A stretch of 13,479 bases of DNA from Candidatus Poribacteria bacterium (GTDB lineage: Bacteria; Poribacteria; DTPJ01; WJIO01): NCBI GenBank assembly GCA_014730235.1, contig WJIO01000362.1, positions 1 through 13,479 of the forward strand. The letters are read 5' to 3'. The first letter of the stretch is position 1, and the number at the start of each line of letters is the position of its first letter. Shown here one piece after another: positions 7,922-13,479 of this stretch. The translations under genes were made by a program, and so were the position numbers. Under the pieces are notes generated by a model. The model worked only from the letters and a program-made list of their open reading frames with translations. It searched no databases and was not told the DNA's origin.

Positions 7922-7948
7922 TCTAAATTTATAACTACCAAATATATA

Positions 7949-8029
7949 CTAAAGAACGTAAGTCAACTCATATCTACGTTCCTGATATTTCAAACCTCTG
8001 CGGCTTAAATTTAAACTATTTAAGAACAT
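7949..8029 (-). CDS. Possible 26-residue leader peptide
   Basis: ATG at 8029 opens 26 codons ending in TAG at 7949-7951. The peptide begins MFLNSLNLSRRGLKY and is rich in Leu, Arg and Tyr. AAGG lies about eight bases upstream of the ATG. It falls wholly within the proposed tmk leader, where a translated leader peptide could influence the following hairpins. No homology is claimed, and an ORF this short arises readily by chance; the support is only position and the weak ribosome site. Confidence 0.18.
   Translation of the reverse strand: MFLNSLNLSRRGLKYQERRYELTYVL
7954..7981 (-). repeat. Inverted repeat, 7-bp arms and 14-base loop
   Basis: GAACGTA and TACGTTC are exact complements around a 14-base spacer on the minus strand. 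The element lies inside the proposed tmk leader and inside the possible short ORF. It would make a modest RNA hairpin. Confidence 0.45.
8004..8024 (-). repeat. AT-rich inverted repeat, 7-bp arms
   Basis: CTTAAAT and ATTTAAG flank a 7-base spacer. The element is AT-rich and would be a weak hairpin in the tmk leader, covering the first codons of the possible short ORF. It may have arisen by chance. Confidence 0.3.
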
Positions 8030-8078
8030 TTCTCGCCTTGTAAATAGACTAAAAAGCTGCCAAAGGATTCCGGAATAT

Positions 8079-8107
8079 ATAATAGCCCAGTAGGATTTTT
8101 ATGTCAA
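8079..8107 (-). promoter_or_regulatory. Sigma-70 promoter for the tmk-holB-ricT-metG-tatD operon
   Basis: The minus strand reads TTGACA (8107-8102), exactly 17 bases, then TATTAT (8084-8079). The -35 box is perfect, the -10 box matches five of six bases and the spacing is optimal. Transcription would start near 8071-8076, inside the 10-bp palindrome ATTCCGGAAT (8067-8076), and run left into tmk. This is the best promoter in the window. Confidence 0.75.
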
Positions 8108-8121
8108 GTTTTTTCCTTATA

Positions 8122-8160
8122 TCTGTCTCAATTTAATAGGTTAGTCATAATTGAGACAGA
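8122..8160. repeat. Perfect 12-bp inverted repeat between the divergent promoters
   Basis: TCTGTCTCAATT (8122-8133) and AATTGAGACAGA (8149-8160) are exact reverse complements around a 15-base spacer. The repeat starts 15 bases beyond the -35 box of the left promoter and ends 20 bases before the -35 box of the right promoter. CACTTTTTCC follows on the plus strand, but no plus-strand gene lies upstream, so it is unlikely to be a terminator. It could be an operator shared by both directions or a REP-like/MITE-like palindrome. Confidence 0.6.
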
Positions 8161-8180
8161 CACTTTTTCCTTTGACCTCC

Positions 8181-8210
8181 TTGATTATAATGCAGTTTGT
8201 ATGATATACT
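8181..8210 (+). promoter_or_regulatory. Candidate promoter for the TPR lipoprotein operon (extended -10)
   Basis: TTGATT (8181-8186), 18 bases, then TATACT (8205-8210) preceded by TGA, which gives an extended -10 TGnTATACT. Transcription would start near 8217, leaving a leader of about 64 bases before ATG 8281. It is weaker than the opposing promoter. Confidence 0.5.
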
Positions 8211-8280
8211 CATATTAGATAAATAATTTAATAATAAAAAAGGCTTGATGTTCCAGCTAAGCTTATAAGGACGGAAATTT

Positions 8281-10131
8281 ATGAAAATTTATAGATTCAA
8301 GCAAATAATATATTTTATTACAGCATTTTTAATTTTCGGATGCGCTGTTCAACCGCCGCCTGAACCGGAAACGGTAAAGGAACAGCAAACAGAAAGTGAT
8401 ATAGAACAGGTTGAAGCGGATAATAATATTACACCGGAGATGATTGATGAATATGCCAGAATTCACCAGATCTCTAATCCTGTTGAAGTCAGACGCAGGC
8501 TTAAAGATCCCGAATACGCAAAGGCCAACCCCTATGAACCCACTCCGGAGGATATTGAGAAATTCGAGCGGGATTTTCTTGAGAATATGTATCCCGATTT
8601 CAAAGCAACGGCAGACAGGGTGGGCTTTATGGAAGCCAGAAGGATATATATGAATAACCCACCAGCCGGACCCGGAAGCCGGGATCTGGGATCAAAAAAA
8701 TACAGGGGTTTAATTGAAAAACTGGCCAGAAGCGGCGGCGAGGGTGCAGCCCAGTTAATATTTGAGCAGGACCCAGCCGGGAAACATTATCAGAAAGCCA
8801 TGCGCCTGTATAAAGAAGATCGCCTGGATGATGCCATTGATGAGATGGAAAAAGCTTTGAAAATCAAACCTGACGCCCCGGCCATATTATATAACCTGGG
8901 AGTTATGTATTACAACAAAGAGAATCTCCCAAGGGCTGTAAAGCTTCTTCGTGAAGCCCTGAAAGTCATAAAAGCCACAGGATACAGCAAAATCAACACG
9001 GCCATGTATGCCGATGCCTATGTCGGTTCATGCGTTAATCTAGGCTCTATTTACACACGTCTGGGAATGTACCAGGACGCTGTGGATATTCTCCAGGAAG
9101 CCATAGAATTCAGACCTGATGATCTGGATGCTAACTGCAACCTGGCCAGCGCGTATTATGCGATGGGTGATACTGATAAAGCCACACAGCAGATGCGCCG
9201 ATGTATTGATATTGATCCCGATAATGCAGAAGCTCATAATTTTATAGGTTTGCTCTATTATCGCAGAGACTTAAACGAAGCCGCCCTGGATGAATTCAAA
9301 AGAGCAGTGCAGCTTAATCCTGATGAAAAGCAATACAGCTACAATCTAGGGCTGGTTCTGGCTGAAATGGGAAAAGAGGATGAAGCCATAAAGGCCTTTG
9401 AAAAGGCAGAAGGCCTCGAAGACGGGGCGGATGTTCGTCGACGATATACAGAACAGTTCAGGGCCAATAAAATCAGAAGGTTGTATAACGAAGGTCATAC
9501 GGCAATGGAAAATATGGAATACACCAAAGCCATTGATCTGTTCAAAGAGGTGATAAGGCTTAAGCCCGATATGATGGAAGCCCATTTTAATATCGGCGTT
9601 AGTTACAGGATGAAGGATGATATAGATAATCAGATATATCATTTTCAGGAGGCCATTAAACTGGAGCCGGATATGCCTGAAATCCATTATAACCTTGGCC
9701 TGGCCTATTCCGATGCCCAGAGATATTACGAAGCAGTGGAAGAATTCAAAAAGGTTATAAAACTGAAACCATCCTTTAAAGACGCCCATTTCCAGATGGG
9801 AAAGGCCCTTTACAAACAGGAAAGATATAATGAAGCAGCAAAACAGTTTGAAGAATGTCTTCTTTCAGAAAACGGTTTTGAAGCGCATCTCAATCTGGGT
9901 TCATGCTACATGAAAACAAACAACATAGCTGCCGCTATCGAGGAATTTAGAAAGGCCATCCAGTTAAGACCAGGATCAGCCGAAGCCCATTATAACCTGG
10001 GTGCAGCTTACATGAATATAGAAAATTATGACGATGCCTCAAAGCTCTTTCAAAGGGCCCTGGAACTAGATCCCGCCTATCGACAGGCTCGCATAATGCT
10101 TGAAGAGTTGAAATCATTTACAGGAAATTGA
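8281..10131 (+). CDS. TPR-repeat lipoprotein, first of a tandem pair
   Basis: A 616-residue protein from ATG 8281, with AAGGA at 8267-8271 nine bases upstream. A signal sequence (MKIYRFKQIIYFITAFLIFG) ends at Cys21 in a lipobox-like context, with Ala at +2, so it is predicted to be a lipoprotein probably facing the periplasm. After a Pro/Glu-rich linker, a non-TPR region (about 51-165) opens with EYARIH (57-62) and DPEYAKANPYEPTPEDI (76-92). About twelve TPR units follow in two blocks, roughly 167-380 and 398-612, with the typical spacing A-x-NLG...Y...A...F..A..L.P. An insertion near 228-249 breaks TPR 2 from 3, and a charged linker (381-398) separates the blocks. TPR arrays bind proteins, so a scaffold in envelope assembly or secretion is plausible but not shown. 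The closest relative visible is the next gene. Confidence 0.88.
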   Translation: MKIYRFKQIIYFITAFLIFGCAVQPPPEPETVKEQQTESDIEQVEADNNITPEMIDEYARIHQISNPVEVRRRLKDPEYAKANPYEPTPEDIEKFERDFLENMYPDFKATADRVGFMEARRIYMNNPPAGPGSRDLGSKKYRGLIEKLARSGGEGAAQLIFEQDPAGKHYQKAMRLYKEDRLDDAIDEMEKALKIKPDAPAILYNLGVMYYNKENLPRAVKLLREALKVIKATGYSKINTAMYADAYVGSCVNLGSIYTRLGMYQDAVDILQEAIEFRPDDLDANCNLASAYYAMGDTDKATQQMRRCIDIDPDNAEAHNFIGLLYYRRDLNEAALDEFKRAVQLNPDEKQYSYNLGLVLAEMGKEDEAIKAFEKAEGLEDGADVRRRYTEQFRANKIRRLYNEGHTAMENMEYTKAIDLFKEVIRLKPDMMEAHFNIGVSYRMKDDIDNQIYHFQEAIKLEPDMPEIHYNLGLAYSDAQRYYEAVEEFKKVIKLKPSFKDAHFQMGKALYKQERYNEAAKQFEECLLSENGFEAHLNLGSCYMKTNNIAAAIEEFRKAIQLRPGSAEAHYNLGAAYMNIENYDDASKLFQRALELDPAYRQARIMLEELKSFTGN

Positions 10132-10159
10132 TCGAATATACATAATGTTGGTGATTAAA

Positions 10160-11983
10160 ATGAAATTCATATCAGCGATTACTGCTATTTTAATATTATC
10201 CTTTCTGGTGTCATCCTGCGGACTATATCATAAACCCAAACCCAAACCGATCGAAATCAAGCAATCTAAGGCTGAACCAAAAGAAGCTGAGGATAACGAA
10301 GGTTCTTATGTTCCCCGGGAGATAAGCATGGCAATGGTCGAGGAATATGCCAGGATCCATCGAATACGCGATCTGGAAAAGGCTGAATTCTACCTTACGC
10401 ATCCTGAATATGCCAAAGAGCATCCATATGTTCCAACTCAAGAAGATATTGATTATTACGAAAAGGAATTTGCCGAAAGATTGGGAATTATAAAAGCAAC
10501 AGAAAGGGAACGAGGAATTCAAAGGCAATGGCGGTCAAAATACACCGGAAAGGATCCCGATTATACCGGCGAAACATCTGCCAATATATTTGGGAAAGCC
10601 AAATCCATAAACAGCGGATTGGAAAAAGCCACTGAATATTACCAGCAAAATCAGATGGACAAAGCCATTGAAAGCATGGAAGCGACTCTGGCTGTAGACC
10701 CAGGTTCTCCCACCCTCATATACGATCTAGGCGTTATGTATATGAAAAACAATAACCATTACGAAGCCATAGAGAATTTCAAACGTGTTATTGATATATT
10801 AAAATCCACTGCCTATTCAAATGTAAACCTGATGATGCATCCTGAGCTATATTTAAACTCCTGTATCAATCTAGGCCTTGTATACACCCGGATTGGTATG
10901 TATCACGATGCAATAAATATACTTAAGGAAGCCGTTAAGTTCAAAAAAGATGATCCCGACGCCAACTGGAATCTGGCCGGGGTTTACTGGCATAAAGGTG
11001 ATCTTCAGCAAGCCGCAGCACAGATGAGAAAATATCTGCGCCTGGAACCCGACGACGCAGAAGCCCATAATATTGTGGGGCTTTATTATTACAGTATGAA
11101 AATGTATCTGGCTGCCCTGGAAGAATTCAAAAAAGCCGCAAAGCTTGAGCCAAAAGAAAAACAATACAGCTATAACGAAGCTCTGGTTCTGGCGAGGCTT
11201 GATAGATATGAAGAAGCAGAGGAAGCCTTTGACAGGGCTGCTGGTTTTGAAGAAGGCGAGTATGTAAGAAATATATTCAAGGAGCAGATGGTAGCCAACA
11301 AAGCCAAGAAGCTGCATAACGCGGGCTGTGCAGATATGGAATCCATGAGCTATACTGAAGCTATAAAAAAATTCAACCAGGCTTTAAAACTAAAACCCGA
11401 CATGGTGGAAACTCATGTAAACCTGGCCTATTGTTACGAAAAGATAGGGGATTTAAGCAAGCAGATAAAACATCTGGAAGAGGCGGTAAAAATCAATCCT
11501 GAATTAGCCAATGTAAGATACAGCCTTGGCCTTGCCTATTATGACGCAAAGATGTATTACAAAGCCATAGACGAACTTAAAGAATCCAAAAGACTCAATC
11601 CATCCTTCAGAGATGCTGGTTTTAAGCTTGGAATATCCATGTGTAAAATGGGACGATATGCTGAAGCAATACCGGAATTTTCAGAGGTGGTGGAAAAATG
11701 GCCCGATTGGCATGAAGCCCATCTTAACCTGGGAACCTGCTACATGAAAGTTAATAAGACAGATAAAGCGATAAAACATTTTTCAAAAGCTGTTAAAACC
11801 CGGCCTAAATCTCCCGAAGCCAATTATAACCTGGGAGCGGCTTATATGAACGCAGGTGATCATGAGAGGGCTGCTCAGTTCTTCAAGGAAGCCTTAAAAT
11901 GGGATGCAGCTTACAGACCAGCCAGAATAATGCTGTCAGAAATACAGGCTTATAAGAGTGGAAACGTCAAACAAGATCAGTAA
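10160..11983 (+). CDS. TPR-repeat lipoprotein, second of a tandem pair
   Basis: A 607-residue protein from ATG 10160 (MKFISAITAILIL). ATG 10145 is an alternative start five codons earlier. I prefer 10160 because GGTG lies six bases upstream and the signal sequence then has a normal length. The lipobox is VSS-C with Cys20 and Gly at +2. It lines up with the first TPR gene from end to end: EYARIH (62-67), HPEYAKEHPYVPTQEDI (81-97), the same TPR spacing, an insertion holding SCINLG, a KQYSYNEALVL unit, a central linker and a shared ending NYNLGAAYMN...AYRPARIML. The divergence is considerable, so the duplication is old. It begins about 28 bases after the first gene's stop and its last codons overlap rsmB, so the three are probably one transcript. 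The function is unknown; a partner or scaffold role in the envelope is inferred. Confidence 0.87.
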   Translation: MKFISAITAILILSFLVSSCGLYHKPKPKPIEIKQSKAEPKEAEDNEGSYVPREISMAMVEEYARIHRIRDLEKAEFYLTHPEYAKEHPYVPTQEDIDYYEKEFAERLGIIKATERERGIQRQWRSKYTGKDPDYTGETSANIFGKAKSINSGLEKATEYYQQNQMDKAIESMEATLAVDPGSPTLIYDLGVMYMKNNNHYEAIENFKRVIDILKSTAYSNVNLMMHPELYLNSCINLGLVYTRIGMYHDAINILKEAVKFKKDDPDANWNLAGVYWHKGDLQQAAAQMRKYLRLEPDDAEAHNIVGLYYYSMKMYLAALEEFKKAAKLEPKEKQYSYNEALVLARLDRYEEAEEAFDRAAGFEEGEYVRNIFKEQMVANKAKKLHNAGCADMESMSYTEAIKKFNQALKLKPDMVETHVNLAYCYEKIGDLSKQIKHLEEAVKINPELANVRYSLGLAYYDAKMYYKAIDELKESKRLNPSFRDAGFKLGISMCKMGRYAEAIPEFSEVVEKWPDWHEAHLNLGTCYMKVNKTDKAIKHFSKAVKTRPKSPEANYNLGAAYMNAGDHERAAQFFKEALKWDAAYRPARIMLSEIQAYKSGNVKQDQ

Positions 11984-13352
11984 TCCCCGGGAACTCGCTC
12001 TATTACTTATGCTTGATCTAAAAGCAAAAGGTGGAAGAGCCAGGAATATTTTAAACCGTATTATCAGAAATGAAAATCTTAATGAACTTGATACCTCTCT
12101 GCTTACAGAGATCGTCTATGGCGCAATCAGATGGCGCGGTACTCTGGATTGGTTTATAGACCAATACGTTAATAAACGAAGACTTCGTAAAATCCGCCGA
12201 TCAAAAGCCCGTAACGTAGCCTCCATCATTGAAATTCTCAGGATAGGTATATACCAGATGCTTTTTCTGGACAGCATACCTCACCACGCAGCCGTCAATG
12301 AATCGGTGGAGCTGGCGAAAATTTATGGATATGATGGTTCTCATGGTCTTGTCAACGCTGTTCTCAGAAGAATTTCAAGAGAAATAGATAACCTGAAATA
12401 TCCACCAATAGACACCTATCCTGTAAACCATATATCTGTTAAATATTCTCATCCCAAATGGCTTGTTAAACGCTGGGTGAATAGATATGGAACTGACGAA
12501 GCGATCAAAATATGCTCTGCCAATAACCGGCGACCGCCCATTTATATGCGAGTAAATATGTTGAGAACAACCAGAGATCAACTTATTCAATTTCTGAAAG
12601 ATGACGGCGTTGATGCTGTGCCTGATCCGAACCTTTCCGAAGCTGTGGAAATTTTAAGCCTGAAAAAGCGCGTAAGCGACCTTTCGGCTTTTAAAGAGGG
12701 TTGGTTCCAGATTCAGGACAAAAGCTTTATGCTGGTCAGTCATATTCTGAATCCTAAACCGGGCGAGAAGGTTATTGACGTATGCGCAGCACCAGGAGGA
12801 AAGACAACTCACATGGCCGAGTTAATGAAAAATCAGGGAGATATTACAGCTTTCGATAATGACCGGGAGAGGTTTCCTTTGATAAAGGAGAGTATTGATC
12901 GCCTTGGTATTAACATTGTAAAAACTATTGAAGCCGATGCCCGGGATTTGGATAAACACCTTTCAGGTATGCAGATTGATAGATGTTTGGTTGATGTTCC
13001 ATGTTCGGGCCTGGGTGTTCTCAGGCGGCGCGTTGAAACCCGTTGGCGAATTAGCCCTGAATATCTGGGTATGTTTCCGCCTTTACAATATGAAATACTG
13101 TCCAGCGCAGCCGGATATATAAAATCCGGAGGAAAAGTTTTATATTGTACCTGTACAACTGAACCGGAGGAAAACCAAAATGTGGTAGAACGTTTCCTGA
13201 ATTCCCACCCAGATTTTGTTCTGGATATTCCAGATGAAATAAGTGCAATAGGTTTCAGCGACATGTTGACTCAGGAAGGATATATACAGGCCTTGCCTCA
13301 TCATCACAATATGGATGGATTCTTCGCCGCCAGAATGATAAAAAAGGGGTAA
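11958..13352 (+). CDS. rsmB: 16S rRNA (cytosine-967-C5) methyltransferase
   Basis: A 464-residue RsmB/Sun protein that methylates C967 of 16S rRNA with S-adenosylmethionine. The N-terminal NusB-like RNA-binding domain covers about 8-140, including LTEIVYGAIRWRGTLDW, IPHHAAVNESVELAK and GLVNAVLRRI. The methyltransferase domain has the SAM loop VIDVCAAPGGKTT (272-284), an acidic residue D300, EADARD around D327, and two catalytic Cys: C349 in DVPCSGLGVLRRR and C399 in YCTCTTEPEEN. It ends with the usual MDGFFAARM. The start is GTG 11958, needed to keep the full NusB-like domain. It overlaps the second TPR gene by 26 bases, which suggests translational coupling; no strong ribosome site is seen. 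The pairing with lipoprotein genes is not a functional link I know. Length and motifs are normal, so identification is firm. Confidence 0.96.
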   Translation: METSNKISNPRELALLLMLDLKAKGGRARNILNRIIRNENLNELDTSLLTEIVYGAIRWRGTLDWFIDQYVNKRRLRKIRRSKARNVASIIEILRIGIYQMLFLDSIPHHAAVNESVELAKIYGYDGSHGLVNAVLRRISREIDNLKYPPIDTYPVNHISVKYSHPKWLVKRWVNRYGTDEAIKICSANNRRPPIYMRVNMLRTTRDQLIQFLKDDGVDAVPDPNLSEAVEILSLKKRVSDLSAFKEGWFQIQDKSFMLVSHILNPKPGEKVIDVCAAPGGKTTHMAELMKNQGDITAFDNDRERFPLIKESIDRLGINIVKTIEADARDLDKHLSGMQIDRCLVDVPCSGLGVLRRRVETRWRISPEYLGMFPPLQYEILSSAAGYIKSGGKVLYCTCTTEPEENQNVVERFLNSHPDFVLDIPDEISAIGFSDMLTQEGYIQALPHHHNMDGFFAARMIKKG

Positions 13353-13355
13353 AAA

Positions 13356-13479
13356 ATGTCCAGCGATGGATTAAATTATAAAAGCTATTCTATACCAATT
13401 GAAGTGTCATTGGAAAACAACCAGAACGAATTTACCATAGTTTCAGTTCCTGTGGATTTCAATTCCATAGTCGGTCAAA
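13356..13479 (+). CDS. Unknown protein, N-terminal fragment cut by window edge
   Basis: ATG at 13356 opens a frame that is still open at the right edge after 41 codons, beginning MSSDGLNYKSYSIPIEVSLE. AGGGG lies six bases upstream, at 13345-13349. The ATG lies three bases after the rsmB stop, so it belongs to the same operon. The visible part has no signal sequence; it alternates hydrophobic and polar residues (FTIVSVPVDF), suggesting beta strands. I do not recognise the family from so short a piece. Confidence 0.6.
   Translation, partial: MSSDGLNYKSYSIPIEVSLENNQNEFTIVSVPVDFNSIVGQ

Larger units (their letters stand above)
7865..8073 (-). promoter_or_regulatory. Long, potentially structured 5' leader of the tmk operon
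   Basis: If transcription starts about 6-8 bases after the -10 box at 8079-8084, the tmk message has a leader of roughly 205-210 bases. This is unusually long for a housekeeping gene. It contains three inverted repeats (8004-8024, 7954-7981, 7890-7921) and one possible short ORF (7949-8029). I do not recognise a known riboswitch. It could be a regulatory leader, a small RNA that ends at the 7890-7921 hairpin, or non-functional sequence. The leader as a whole is inference; the repeats are seen directly. Confidence 0.35.

Noticed and set aside
7961-7966. Minus-strand TTGACT as a second tmk -35 box
   Set aside because: The nearest TATATT is only 14 bases away and a proper spacing gives a poor -10, whereas 8079-8107 is near consensus.
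8122-8170. Inverted repeat followed by TTTTT as a terminator
   Set aside because: No plus-strand gene lies upstream, the stem is AT-rich, and bases intervene between the stem and the T-run.
8186-8191. Perfect TATAAT as the TPR operon -10 box
   Set aside because: No acceptable -35 element lies 16-18 bases upstream (the position reads CTTTTT); the TGATATACT element with TTGATT is better supported, though TATAAT could contribute.
7865-8280. Replication origin, because of the DnaA-box-like palindrome and AT-rich sequence
   Set aside because: Only two imperfect boxes are seen, with no cluster of boxes and no dnaA, dnaN or gidA nearby.
9346-9789. 147-codon ORF antisense to the first TPR gene, and a similar 148-codon one at 10871-11317
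   Set aside because: Both are mirror frames of TPR repeats, which yield long Phe/Ile-rich antisense ORFs. The two lie over corresponding parts of the paralogues, which explains their similarity.
8780-11940. Repeated DNA in the TPR genes as a CRISPR-like or satellite repeat
   Set aside because: The repetition is at protein level with a 34-residue period; nucleotide copies are too diverged and there are no spacers.

Overview
The window is chromosomal DNA from a bacterium of moderate to low GC content. It carries two divergent gene groups separated by a 416-base control region (7865-8280). Two predicted TPR lipoproteins (one ending its signal in LIFG-C, the other in VSS-C), a Thermus-type methionyl-tRNA synthetase with a C-terminal tRNA-binding domain, a RicT/PSP1 protein and a DUF6785-type membrane protein suggest a little-sampled, probably diderm lineage. 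The combination reminds me of PVC-like, deltaproteobacterial or uncultured phyla. I cannot name the organism. Nothing indicates a phage, plasmid or insertion sequence.

Minus strand, 7864 down to 1: tmk (thymidylate kinase), holB (DNA polymerase III delta prime), ricT (PSP1 domain, two CX4CC motifs), metG, a TatD-family hydrolase, a two-domain GNAT acetyltransferase and a large DUF6785/DUF6784 membrane protein cut by the window edge. Most junctions are 7-36 bases or overlapping, which suggests one long operon; the holB-ricT gap is about 100 bases. The block tmk-holB-ricT-metG-tatD is the housekeeping order known from Bacillus (tmk...holB-yaaT...metS-yabD), with the intervening Bacillus genes absent. 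The GNAT gene and the membrane protein are accessory genes attached to its downstream end.

Plus strand, 8281 to the right edge: two tandem paralogous genes of about 610 codons encode lipoproteins with roughly 12 TPR repeats each. They share an N-terminal motif I do not recognise. rsmB (16S rRNA m5C967 methyltransferase) follows and starts inside the end of the second TPR gene. A further gene starts at 13356 and is cut after 41 codons.

The divergent region holds the least ordinary sequence. A near-consensus sigma-70 promoter (TTGACA, 17 bp, TATTAT) points left toward tmk, and a weaker extended -10 promoter points right toward the TPR genes. A perfect 12-bp inverted repeat lies between them. 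The left promoter would give tmk a leader of about 200 bases containing several inverted repeats, a possible 26-codon ORF and a near-perfect 32-base palindrome whose ends resemble inverted DnaA boxes. I see no complete new defence or mobile system. The best candidates for undescribed biology are the TPR lipoprotein pair with its N-terminal module, the DUF6785 plus double-GNAT pair, and the structured tmk leader.
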